Below, one piece after another: positions 22,570 through 34,696 of a stretch of DNA of 64,000 bases (position 1 is its first letter; every line of letters starts with the position of its first letter). Source of the DNA: Liolophura sinensis. Lineage: Eukaryota > Mollusca > Polyplacophora > Chitonida > Chitonidae. Under the pieces are notes generated by a model. It searched no databases, was not told the DNA's origin, and saw only the letters and a list, made by a program, of their open reading frames with translations. A program made the position numbers and the translations under genes. The stretch spans positions 20,945,853 to 21,009,852 of the forward strand of contig NC_088296.1 in the NCBI RefSeq assembly GCF_032854445.1, written 5' to 3'.

Positions 22570-23949
22570 GAGTTATATATTAAGTAAAATGGTCTCTGAT
22601 CACTTTGGATATTGCTTTTATATGCTGATTACGTTGAATACAAACAGACATACAGGTAACCTATTGTGTGTTCTTTAATATTTTACACATACGACGACTG
22701 ATTACTATGTAAAATTTGTATATTATTAAATGCGAAAATGTAATAAACGTATGAAACTATTTATATTATTAAATTTTTTTACTTCTTTTAAATAAATACT
22801 GATTGTTTTTTCCCCGCGTTTCTACATCAAAATAAACACATTGTGAAAAAAATATATATATAAAAAAAAAAACCAAAAAAAAAAAAAAAAACCCAGTGAC
22901 ATGTATCAGCGCTGCACATATTTTTGTACGATTGATGCATATCATAGTGGATGTGCATTACGTAACAATTGCTTTAGGGCGTGTAATTGTAAGGGCTGTC
23001 TTTAAATTCTGATCTGACCAATCAAATGCAGGAATTCAAATTTCAAAATTACTGAGCTCAAAACTTGAGTCTTCCAAAGGACCTGCTTAGAGGGGAAACC
23101 AGACTACAGTGTAATATGTCCGATACGCTGTCGCTGTAGGGTTTGTCCAGTTTTAGGATGTATTGTATACAAAACAGTGAGAGAAATAATAGTGAATTTC
23201 CGGAATAGTTTCGCATGAACGACCAAAGAAAATTGCCACTGGAATAGTATTCTTATAAAATGATGACGACAACCTTACAAAGATTACAAAGGTATAAATC
23301 TGAATTTATTTATCGTCTGTTGAGATATAATGTACACTTAGCATGAGGGTACGGATTATACACCCTTAAAGTAACCGTATCAGACTTATTTGGGTCATTA
23401 AAATTGAAACTATATGCTAGATAATAAAGTAATATTGTAACATAAGAAATAAAATCGGATTTCACTATCTAATACCACCATCTAACAGCAGCAAGAATTT
23501 TTCGATCAGCTATGTACGCACAAATTCATGAGAATAAAAGTCCAGTTTAGGGTGAATATAAAGCTGGCCAATAAATTAAGAAGTAACTTACAAATTATAG
23601 ATGAATATTGTGATGTGCGTTGCTAAGCGACCCAGCTCACCGAACTGAGTCACTCACACTATCATAAGTGAGTAGTAAATACGCGATAATGTACATACGT
23701 ATACTTGCTAGGGTTTAACGTCTTACTTTATGATAATGGATTCGTACTTTATGATAATGGATTCGTACTATATTATATTGCGTGTATCTCTAGCTCATGA
23801 TAGGTGTAATATATATATTAATAATATGATATTTGTATACATTAAGTGCCAATACGAAAAATATCACCCGAGTTCTCTACAAATAGCACTATAAGGCATG
23901 TATAACTAACGTTTAGGTGCAAAAATGACCAATAGTATAATGGGCATGC
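22570..23949. other. Intergenic between convergent genes
   Basis: AT-rich, with A-runs near 22860-22892. A short SINE B/C-like scrap (TTGCTAGGGTTTAACGTCTT, about 23704) precedes a small direct repeat of TTTATGATAATGGATTCGTA. Confidence 0.45.
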
Positions 23950-24265
23950 TGGTATGTAAGTCATACACATAAATGTGTGGGAATGCAAATCTTATATATA
24001 AATGTGTGGGCATGCAAATCTTACACATAAATGTGTGGGAATGTAGCTCTTACATATGTGTGGGAATGTAACTTACAAATAAATGTGTGGGAATGCAACC
24101 CATACACTTACATGTGTGAGAATGTAACTTATACACATAAATGTGTCGGAATGTAACTCACAGTTATAAATGTGTGGGAATGCAACTCGTATACATAAAC
24201 GTAGCGGAATGCAACTCGTATACATAAACGTAGCGGAAAGCAACTCATGCAAATACATGTGTACG
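23950..24265. repeat. About ten-copy ~32-bp minisatellite
   Basis: Units of the form ACACATAAATGTGTGGGAAT followed by GCAACTC or GCAAATCTT. Copies at the right end read ATACATAAACGTAGCGGAAT. The spacing is mostly 30-33 bp with a few shorter units. Confidence 0.9.
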
Positions 24266-26413
24266 CAATAATAAGTGGTAAATGTCACCTGTGTTGTCTA
24301 TGTTCTAAAACTTACTTTGCAGGATACTCCGTTCACGTATTTAATAATTGCCTTTTATAGTAATGGTTAGGCTTCATCTGCCTGCAAAGTGTGCATCCCT
24401 AACCAGACTATGTCAACTTCTGTTCAATGCCTTTATGTATACAATACATGTAAGTCATATGCAAACGAGCTTAACTACAGTAAATTTATTTATTTTGATT
24501 TCTTAAGCTCGTGAGTGGATTTCAAACTGACGTGTGACTGAAATATAGCACATGTACATACTTGTTCTTGTTTTCAAACATAGTCATTCGGTAGTTTTGA
24601 ATATTTATATTTCCATATCACATTGAATATTAGACCTAAGGATTGAAGAGTTTCTTTGTGGCAATAATACTGACTGGCCGCTGGTATGTGCAGATAAATT
24701 ACAATACTGAGCGTTAAGTTCTTGATGTTTTGGGTCTGCATACGCCAGACAAATAGTATACAGATTACGCGATAAATTACCAAAGCACGTACTGCAGAAA
24801 AAAAAAAAAAACACGTAATATTCGACAGTAGTGCCTATTACACACTCAAAAATAAGAAATAATCCAGACATGTAGAAAAAATAATCTTGAAAATAAATAT
24901 ACTATGATTCGTTGCATACGACGCGAAGCCAATGTATTTGGTCCAAGCTGACATATTCTACTGACACAGGGCCATGTCTCTGATTTCGTTCTGTCTCCAT
25001 GGTCCTTAGCACAAGGAAATTATGGTAAATTAGCCGGTAATGGGAAGACGTCAGTTTCCCTAAATTATTTGTTGCCAAGAAAAAAAAATATGGAGTACAT
25101 TTTGTATTGTTTGTAATAAACAGTTGGAATCATGTGTCAATAATTAAGCTTTTTCTTGTTTTTAATCACATCTCTCTCAGTGTTTCAGGGTCTCCACCCC
25201 ATTCTAAATTAGATCTGTGTCAATTACACGAGGGGCGTGATTCCTAGAACACCCGGTCCATCATCAGGACAATGTCACACAGCTGATTACCCTCAGTGAA
25301 AAGATCCTTGTTCTGGGAGCACTTTCAGCATGTATAGGAGCACTGTGAAAATCGAAAGAAAGAAAGAAGGTTCTTCACATTTCGTTATGGTCTTATCCAC
25401 TGGACATCGCGTTGGTCAATCATACACAAAGGGAGAGAACTCGCCTGTACATTTCAACTCGGTCATAGGTTTACGCAATGCGAGTGGAGAACTCAAAGGC
25501 CGCCACAATGTTTACTATCGCTAGCGATTCTTTTCTTCACGTCATTTTTTCTAGTGGAGAATCTGGTCTTTTCACTCACGGACAGGGAACTATTTGATTC
25601 ATAGATGCTAACGTCCCGCCTCGTGCAAGAGTTGCAACCGGATAAAGGACCTGTGATTGGATGTAACTTGTCCGTACACCACTGACTCACACACGGAATC
25701 CACAGGTGTCTGAAACGAAGGCCGTGATTGGTGGAGCCTCTAGTAAACCACGTATATCATTATCAGAATGAGCTAAAAACAGAATCGTCTACTTGTCTCT
25801 CTAACCACATCATTGGGGACGGGTCAACTACTTGCAGCTGGCACCAAGGGGTACATCTACCCTTACAAGGACGAACAATGTAGCAAAGGCCCACCGTAAT
25901 CTCGTCGCTCTTCAACCTGTCCACACTCAGCTGCAACAGGATCTACGACTGGCAGAACCATTGGCATATCTCGGTTATGCCTGTGTAACGAAAGCTGTGA
26001 TTGGCTGTGACTGGCCACAGCTTGATGCATTTTTGGAGTATACGAGCGCGTCCACGCCACTAGAGTATCGTACAGCCGCATTTGGAGTCTCTTTGGCGTT
26101 CTTCGTCAGAAAGTATAACACTGTCTTCAAACTTTAGAGGATCTCCGAGTTTCTGCAAATGTAGAAAAAATGCACGTTATTGCACTTTTCAATGCTCTTA
26201 ATATGCAAAACAATTTTTCCACCCTGTGGATTTTTATAAATATGTCTTGATCTCCGCTTGGCTTGAAAAGAATGTCACTTTTAGACGTGCTATTTCATTC
26301 AAAGTACATACGGAAAATACATGAGTACACACATGTACATGTACGTGAAAAGAAAAGCACAAGAGGTTTCATGTCGAGGAGAGATATCCAATTTTGCCGA
26401 CCAGAAATTATCA
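24266..26413. other. Intergenic and possible 3' end of the divergent Rab gene
   Basis: No exon is certain. Two short minus-strand reading frames at 25863-25916 and 25493-25690 end in prenylation-like motifs and are covered under the Rab tail candidates. Confidence 0.35.
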
Positions 26414-26446
26414 CTACCGACTACAACACATATTGATTACAATAAA
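25493..26446 (-). other. Candidate last exons of the divergent Rab gene
   Basis: The last certain exon ends in phase 0 at 26790, before the prenylated tail. Three downstream options exist. (1) 26446-26414, after a CTAAC...CCAG acceptor, reads FIVINMCCSR, a CCXX-type end like that of Rab5. (2) 25916-25863 reads VEERRDYGGPLLHCSSL, a CaaL end, but the acceptor is weak. (3) The frame ending at 25493 closes KKRIASDSKHCGGL, with a good basic stretch, but no strong phase-0 acceptor. At most one is likely right; none is proven. Confidence 0.3.
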
Positions 26447-26789
26447 CTGGCAAAGTTAGTCGAACTTTGTTTATCGACCTTCCGAGTTTAATGCAAAAGA
26501 TATAACGTTTGAACATTCTATTATTAATGAAAAGCGCAAATCAGGTTCGTCACAGTAGACAGTTCGTCACATAGTATACAGTTCGTCGCTTTATCCATAT
26601 ATCAGGGATCGAATGCGGATTTTCCATTCAAGCTTGCAGATTATTTGACTCTTTCAAGCGCTATTTCATCTTATATAACCAACGGATTAATCACATCGAG
26701 CTTTGGTGTCGTCAGCTTCCTTTCACAGGACCAGTGCTTCTGGTTTCGCATACTAGTGCCACGAAACCCTGACACGTGATCAGACTTAC

Positions 26790-28745
26790 CAGTTTCTCCA
26801 TTATCCTCCGTGTTAGCAACATAAAGGCCTCGTCGACATTTGTGTTATGCTTGGCGCTTGTCTCCATGAATTTACACCCGAACTGATTCGCTACCTTCAA
26901 ATCAAAAACAACAACGCCATACCTTGAATCTGGTCCATTGCTCAATGGCCTGTGCGAAAGTTTATTCAAAACAGTTCATTACTTAGACTTATTTAAGTAT
27001 GTATTTACCTATTCATTTGGTGTTTTGCACAATACCCAAGAACATCTCACTTAGACGATGAGTGTCAGCATTATCTTCAGAGGAAACCTGACAGAGCCCG
27101 GGGGAAACCCACGACCATTCGCAGGTTGCGGACAGATCATCCAACTTACGACAGGAGAGAAAGCCAGTATGAGCTGGATTTGACCTCAAAGCGGCCGCAT
27201 TGATGAGAGACTTTTTGGGACATTCTGCTGCGATAGCACACTAACAACTAGGCCGCTGAGATGATTGGTTACTTAGACTTTGAAGGACCACATATCGATA
27301 CAGATACATTATAGATGCTGTGCGGTGCGGCAGTTGTGCATTACTGGGATGTTCACGACTCTGCTTTATACAATGCCGTCACTGACATAATGTATGGACA
27401 CGCAGAGTAAGAATAACTCTCCACACACTACCAGTTTTTCTTACATGTATGAACAGTATATATATATACCAGCGTTGTGTACCATGCTTCACGACTTCAC
27501 GCATCAAACACTTTTATGCCACAGACAAGGTTGCAATAAAGAATCAAACATACCGATTCGGCCCGCCTGCTGTTAACTTTCCGCAGATGTGGATCAGCGT
27601 CAGCCTTGTTTCCAACGATGATTTGTTCAATGTCATGCGGCGCGTGCTGTAACAAGAGTTGCCATTGGGTGTAAATTAGAAGAATTACTTTCAAGTTTAC
27701 AGATGGCGACTGGGATAAGACTCACAGATTTGTAACCTAGATATTCTACGACGGCGGCCAGCATTATGGTGGGAGGAAATCCACGACCATCCGAGGGTTG
27801 CTGCCAGACCCAATCGTAATATGATATCCTTCGAAATAAATATACTAAATAGAGTCTCAGACATTTGTTAAGCTTGTGGCTTGAAATGAAACCGCAAATA
27901 TATCAACAATAATAAAAAAAAATGCTGGACAAAGATGGACATATGAAATCAATTTGGAATAAAATCTAGAAAAAAAATAATTTATGTCGAATATATTTCG
28001 AAAATGTACCTCCTGAACGGTCTGTATCCAGTCTAGAATATGGTCAAACGACTGCTCCTTGGTAATGTCGTACACGAAAATAACCCCCTATAAAAATCAA
28101 AGCAGCTGTCATTGGTAAATGTAGACGTGACAGGCATAATTCAGTCACGAAGTAAATATGTGTACAGTAGCTATGGATTTCAAGAATGTAGGCATGTATG
28201 TATGTATATATGCCTTAGGTTTTACGCTGTACCAGAATTCCATTACATAAAAGTATTTAACTTCCCTATAGCTAATCTCCACGGCACTTTGCACATTTCT
28301 TCCATCTCTAACACATTATGTGACGTATCTGCACAGCCATGTACTTTTTTCTCTCAATTGCGCAGGAAACGTTTCAGAAACGGCTGATGCATCGTTGGAA
28401 AAAATTTTCAAGCGCGGTTGTGTTGATGTAGACTTGAAAAAATAAAAGGACAACAATGTCTTTGATAGTAATTGTTTAAGAGTTGCTGGGAACTATAAAA
28501 ATAGTCAGCGGGTTCTTAACTGTATAGCACCAATGATTAGTGAAATCGTAGATTTGCCATGATTCAGTTCATAATTTCCAGCCAACAGGTTGACATATTT
28601 CTCCGCCAGGTGGCGCGAGCTTCTACAGATGATGTATTATGTGTAATGTGCCGTGGAGACTAGCTATAGGGACGTTACATACTTCTAGGTAATGGACTTC
28701 TGGGTGTACTTAGCAAAACGTCATATTACGACGAGGAGTCATTAG

Positions 28746-28809
<64 letters not shown>

Positions 28810-31800
28810 GCCGCCAAAGTGCTGCTGTCACTGAAGTATCATGCCGAAGACACCGGGCATGACACCAGTCACATTATACTGACACCGGGTCAACCAGTCA
28901 CGTTTCCTAGCTTTAGCCTTTCAACGCTGAGCGCCAAGCGAGACTTCAACAACAACAGCTAAATAAAAGAGAATGCTGTTTTTACACAGTGTGGAACCGG
29001 ATTATGTAGATGGTAAGTATTGAGCGATCAGGCAATTCCAGTCTGGACGTAATTTAAGCATTATGAATATTAACCGGAAATTGTAGATGTTCATTTTAGA
29101 GCGAAATGAGATATTTATTAAACTTCCGGCTGTATTTTGTACAATTTTCCGGCTGTATTTTTGTACAATTTTCCGCACTACCTGTACCAATTGCAGCGGA
29201 ATTTTGCTGACACTATATAGATCATGATAAAGCCACAATTTCATTGTTATTTACACATACTTCCTTTGATATATACACTCACCTGAGCATCTCGGTAGTA
29301 ATCTTTGATGATCGTTCTGTAGCGTTCCTGGCCTGCTGTGTCCCTGTGAAAAAAACAAAAGATTAAAAACTTTGCTTCACGTGTAGAGAGAAAAGGGAGA
29401 GAAAGACCAAACGTAGGTGCAGTTTCTTTAGGCGCTGTGCCAATGTACAGGTAGCAACCAAGCTTTGACGGAGTTAATGACAATACGCAAAACAAAATTC
29501 TGGCTCTGCTCAACCATCCCTGGGATGTTCAAATCGCCTTGTAAACCCAACTTGTTCCTCTCACATGGAGCAATCATCTATTTCGACTTACTGTATACAA
29601 GGGGAATTTCATGTATGATTATACGTAAGTTGTCCTGTTTGCTTACAGAGACACACTCTTCAACTTACTCTAAAGAGGTAATTTGTGTATGACATGTATA
29701 TCGGAGTTTTTAACGCAACCTGTCTCAGTCGAAATCGCTTTGCTTAAAGGAAATGATGTTCACAGAAGATGTAAGCTGATATAGTATCAGTGTAAAGTCG
29801 ATGTTGTAGCAGTCGTTACCTACACACATATACATGTATACGCACGCAAGTACCTCCCCTAACTGATATGATATAGGGAGCTTACCATAATTGAAGTTTG
29901 ACCCATTTTCCATCTACTTCGACTGTACGCATTTTGAAGTCAGTACCTGTGGAAAAAAAAAATAAATGAGTGAGTGAGTGCTTGGGGTTTAACGTCGTAC
30001 TTAACAATTTTTCAGTTATACGACGACGAAGAATCCAGAGAGTGCATGTAATGTACCTCCTTGTTGCAGGACGGATTTCCACCGCTCTTTCATCTAATGC
30101 TGCTTCACTGAGACGCCTAACCGAAGGCAAGTAAGTTGCCCCGCCCGAGCCATTATAATGGTACGGGTCAAACAGTCGTTGTACTATCCCCTTCATGCTG
30201 AACGGCAATCGATGAAGTTACAACTTCTTATTTTAAAGTCTTAGGTGTGACTTGACCTAGGATTGACCCTGGATCTACCGCTCCCGAAGCGGATGCTCTA
30301 CCAACTGTGGTATCGGGACCGGGGGCCGGTCAGAACACATTAAGAAAAATTGGTCTTTATAAGCATAGATGGATCATACTTTGGATGGATCTCTGTAATG
30401 ATTTCTTGGATGTCTCACATTTTTATAAAAAGTGCAACTCTGCTTGATTTTTTAAAAAATATTATATATTTATAAATCATTATGAAAACTTATTACGGCT
30501 TTCGCAGTGCATAAATATTAAAAAATATTTAAATATCAAGACATATAATTAAAAAATAACCAGTAAAGAATACGTGTAATGTTTTATTACAAAACGCTGG
30601 GAAGAAATTCTCTGCACGAGTGTATAATACTTCTCACGTGAGTCCATATTTCGTATGAATGATCATCGGGGTACAATAGCGGCTTTAGAATAAGGTAATG
30701 TAGCGAAAGTACACATTATTGTCGTTTACAATGTTCAGCAGATTGGTGTGTCCATGGGATAAATAAAACCGCTGTCGGAGACAAAGTAGAGCAGTTATAC
30801 GTCTATACGGTGTATGCATTCCCCCATGACCCCTGACGGACGGGCTGGTGTCCTTAATATGAACTATGTGCAGAGTTTGCAAGACACGACTGCATGAATC
30901 TAGTCCCTGGTCCATATACCGACTTACGGCTAGATGCCCAAATTAACGCCCTCTTCCAGTTTCTTCACCCAGTCGAATTTGCCGCGCTTTATAAACTCAT
31001 GCCCAGTGATTATCTCGTAAAGTCTTTACGAAATAAAGAATAAGAGCGAGGAAGGGAGGCGAGACTCTGCTTACTACGGATAATCCCAAAGCAGATTAGT
31101 GAATTGGTATGGGGTGTACTTCAGAAGATATGGGTCACACAGGTCACAAAGGTCATCGTTCATCAGGCACTTATCATATTTGTATAACTCGGGTCAGCAT
31201 ATGTAACCTTATACATACAGGCCTACTATGTATCTTAACCCCTCAACCTTGTTGCTTATAAAAGAGCAGATTTCAATGACACGTCTGCATGTTTGCAACT
31301 GGATTATGGAGACAGAACTAGGCCTACATTGGTTAAACTGGTCAGTTTCAGGGCTTCACAAGGAGTACAATTTTATCAGTCTACGGAGAATCGTGGTTTC
31401 AGAATATGCTTGAATAAACGCCTTGTAAGCGTGCGAAAAGGTTGAAGAATTACAGTATACAATTACACGTGCAATCCTATAGCATTGCGCGAGCAGGAAC
31501 GGCTTGTTAGCACATGCACTGTACTGTCCCAAATCGTTAGAGAGAATACGTTACAAAGTATTGGATATGTGGCGACGAAAACATCAGATATAGCAATATT
31601 AGTGCAACCAAATTCTAACCAAATGCATAAAAAGGACAGAATTTAAAGATTCACAAAAAAAAAAATACAGTTCTATGTCAAAAATGTATAATTAACCACG
31701 TCATCATTTCTATGTTTTTTGATAGGCGGGGGAGGCGAGTTGTTTGTGGATAACAGCATTTCCTCTGATACAGGAAAAGTTTATAGGCTGATGTACTAGT

Positions 31801-33274
31801 ACTACAGAATTGGCTTACAGTAAGATCTAAACGACCGGGCGAGTCTAAATGTTAGTCATAACAAGATATATAATGCTTATCGTTTTGGGAGCGCTATGTA
31901 AAGATGCATTCACCATAACAAACCCCCTGAACAGGAAATTTGACAAACATTACCAACAACAAGCACGTTTGTGTTATTTTTAGACTGCCATATAATATCA
32001 CAGATTAAACCAAACTATGTCTGACAGAAAGAAATTTACGTGGTCAATGCACAATGTTAACGCGTCCTGTGTTAAACCATATGACACTACTCAACGGCAC
32101 GTAGACCTGTCTACCGTAAGATACCTAAAGTTCCTCACACTCCTATGAATGCTACCCTAATTCACTGATGCCACAAAGCTTTGAAGTTCTAGCTGTCCGA
32201 AATCCCGGTCGTTTTGCACTAATCATTTCTTGTAGTGAAGCAATTTCGCTGTGTTTGAAAGGAAACGGTTTAATAACATAATTGGTTGTACGGTTAAATC
32301 CTTTCATTTACTGTCTGTTGCAAAGCTCATATTATGTACGCTGTAAGCGCGTCTTGTAATTCCTGTATACATAAGTGCGACTAATGTAACAAAAGGGTGA
32401 TGTAAGTACAGTAGTGTATATGTCAACAGAGCTGGGGAATTCCAGTCACATGCACACTGTAGCATGATCTGGGCTATTATCCCCAGTGCTTTATATTTAG
32501 ATAGGGGGCCTCCGTGGGTCATCGGTTACACGAGTGTAGGCCTACTTGGAACAAATAGGGTTTAGCAGTTTAACAGACGCTTAAGTTTAACTAGATTGGT
32601 AATGTAGTTCTTTTATTTTCAGTATTGCAAAACCGAGAAGACATGGAATCGTAGTCATGTTGCTTATTTTTTGACCTGCATAGAAACATATATTTGCACA
32701 CGCAGATTGTCTGTTCAAACAAAACGTAACTTTCATCCGGCAGTAGCAGGAATTTTTTTTGAGGTATGTAAAGTGGTGGTATTCTCCAACATACAGTATA
32801 CCACTGAATCTCTCACATCAAGTCTGTTAAATCTGTTTATCCTTTTTGATACCCATTCAAATAGTTCACACCATAAGTTCGCGAGGAAGAAATTAAAGAA
32901 ATCTTTCAGAACCGTTATTGAATGAGCGGTGTGAAATTTATCACGAAATACTAACGAAATTGTGAGTTCACTTGTTCGAAACTGGGTTTTGACTTCATGA
33001 TCCACTGAAAGATTCACCTAGTATTGCTGATATAGATGTTATGCGAAGATGTCATTTTCAGAACAAAAGCGTCATATTTGGGAGCTATTTACAGGGTGGG
33101 GGAGAGGGATGAAGTTTTTATGTGACCATATATGAAGATCCACCTACCTATGGTACTGCTTGGATGAGATGCGAAAAAATCATCTGCGAACTGAGTTAAC
33201 AGACTTGTCTTCCCCACACTTTGATCCCCCACGAGAATTAGCTTCAGCCTAGCCACACACTGAACATCCATCAT
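26790..33274 (-). CDS. Divergent Rab-family small GTPase, proximal first exon form
   Basis: Six exons, in phase: 33274-33148, 29946-29886, 29343-29283, 28087-28010, 27646-27554 and 26894-26790, 175 residues before an unassigned tail exon. P-loop GDQSVGKT is at residues 16-23, switch I SSTIG 39-43, DTAGQERYRT 64-73 (catalytic-type Gln68), NKAD in place of NKCD at 122-125, and ETSAK at 151-155. The intron positions match those of Rab8 11 kb upstream, so it is probably a tandem paralog. Sequence is closest to the Rab8/10/15 group but too diverged to name. Rabs cycle between GTP and GDP on membranes and direct vesicle traffic. An Asp in place of Gly in the segment YYRDAQ, after switch II, is unusual. 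A second possible first exon lies at 36472-36239. Confidence 0.8.
26996..27262 (-). mobile_element. SINE family A, near full length
   Basis: From ATTTGGTGTTTTGCACAATA to the reverse of the tRNA head (GCACACTAACAACTAGGCCG). Well diverged; lies in the last assigned intron but one of the divergent Rab gene. Confidence 0.85.
27736..27812 (-). mobile_element. SINE family A, middle fragment
   Basis: CTACGACGGCGGCCAGCATT, ATGGTGGGAGGAAATCC, CACGACCATCCGAGGGTTGC. Confidence 0.85.
28720..28960. mobile_element. SINE family C element carrying a (TA)n run
   Basis: Starts AACGTCATATTACGACGAGG, then (TA)n at 28749-28806, then GCATCATGCTG-like sequence (TCATGCCGAAGACACCGGGC) and AACGCTGAGCGCCAAGCGAG. Relatives at 6293 and 9845 have no TA run at this point, so the microsatellite expanded inside this copy. 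Confidence 0.7.
29968..30325 (-). mobile_element. tRNA-derived SINE, family B, full length
   Basis: Read on the minus strand it starts with a tRNA-like head (GATACCACAGTTGGTAGAGC, then GGTAGATCCAGGGTCAATCC). The body contains CTTGCCTTCGGTTAGGCGTC and CCGTCCTGCAACAAGGAGG, and the 3' end AACCCCAAGCACTCACTCAC is an (ACTC)n tail. Head, tail and body all differ from family A. Confidence 0.82.
30326..33147. other. Intron 1 of the divergent Rab gene
   Basis: About 2.8 kb with no exon, SINE or tandem repeat that I can support. Confidence 0.45.
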
Positions 33275-33815
33275 AATGTTTGTCAGTTAAGCCGAATTAA
33301 CATTCAGTTATCGCATCTGAAGGACGAAACTGTCCAAAAAAGCTCCTACTGAACGAGGACATAACAGTGATATATTGAGTGATACTGACATCACTGTTGG
33401 ATTATCTACGGTATCATATCCCTCCTCGGCTTTTAAAATGACGTCAGTCACGTGCCTTGTGAGAACAGTTGTCTCGTGAGCCAGTACTTTGATACGTGCT
33501 GATCGGTGTTTTACGTTGTACATGTAGATATAATGTACGTATATATCTGATTTCCTTTCAGTCAAAAATCTGTGCCGCCTCATACACTTATCTACATTTG
33601 TATATAACACTGTAGCAACAAAGATATTTAGGTCTGCAGTGTAGGTACACCGTACAGTCTGGCATACAGTCTCTCCATGAAAATCTACCCACAGCAAGTA
33701 CAATACGGATCTCTCTCCGAAAGTGAAACTCCAGACCCAATCCGATACAGGCTTATTTTATGCTGATGTCATTTAGGAATATCCGGTTATTATACTTACA
33801 CCCCTGAAGGTTTAG

Positions 33816-33816
<1 letters not shown>

Positions 33817-33877
<61 letters not shown>
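33817..33877. repeat. (TA)n microsatellite
   Basis: About 30 pure TA dinucleotides between the two Rab first exons. Confidence 0.97.
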
Positions 33878-33879
<2 letters not shown>

Positions 33880-34430
33880 ATGCCTATCTGATAATAATGA
33901 TGACGGTAATACCTATTATAATCACAGAGTATTATTGGTCTTCACTTACACTTCTTGTATAGACCGTGATTCAAATCTACCAGTATGTACAGAGTGAACA
34001 CAGTACATAGTACAGCGGCCTGACAGATAACTGTAACGGGCTGCGAACGGCTACATACAGAATGGAGAGTAGAAAGCCCAAGTCACACCTACACTTAGGC
34101 CTACGACTGGCTAAGAAAAACCTGCGAGCGAAAAATTGCGGGTACTGTATTCGTCGTAAATCTTAGACTGATCATACGATAAGTCGTGAGGGATCTTGGC
34201 AAATCTTGACGAATCTGATGCTATGTCGTAGCCGTAGTGAAAACAGCTTGCAAACAAATTTAACAAAAAAAAAGTAAAGACATCCAGCGAATGCTGGAGT
34301 TGAACACGTGTCTTAAGCCTGTCACTGGAGTATTGCAGTTCCAAACTAAAACTATTTGCGATTTTAAACTTATTATGCTTGATTTAACATATAACTTTAT
34401 GTCTTTTTCTGAGCGATACGAGAAAAGATC

Positions 34431-34696
34431 AGGGTCCTCCGTGGCCGAAAGGTTTAGCACGTTAGCGCGGGACGACGGAAGTTTCCACCAACTCGGTCAC
34501 TTTGAGTTCAAGTCCAGCTCATGCTGGTTTCCTCTCCGGCTATACGTGTGAAGGTTTTTCCAGCAACCTGAGGATGGTCGTGTGTCTCCCTCGGGCTCTG
34601 TGTGGTTTCCTCTTACCATAATCCTGGCTGCCGTCGTATAAGTGAAACATTCCACAGTGCGGCTTAAAACACCAGTCAAATAAATAAATAAATAGA
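34431..34696 (+). mobile_element. SINE family A, near full length
   Basis: Head GGGTCCTCCGTGGCCGAAAG with GAGTTCAAGTCCAGC, body CCAGCAACCTGAGGATGGTC, 3' end TTAAAACACCAGTCAAATAA. Lies between the two first exons. Confidence 0.9.

Noticed and set aside
23950-24265. CRISPR-like spaced repeats
   Set aside because: Repeat and 'spacer' both vary together and the setting is a eukaryotic genome; it is a minisatellite.
30230-30325. Possible tRNA gene on the minus strand
   Set aside because: It is the head of a family B SINE, continuous with its body and ACTC tail.
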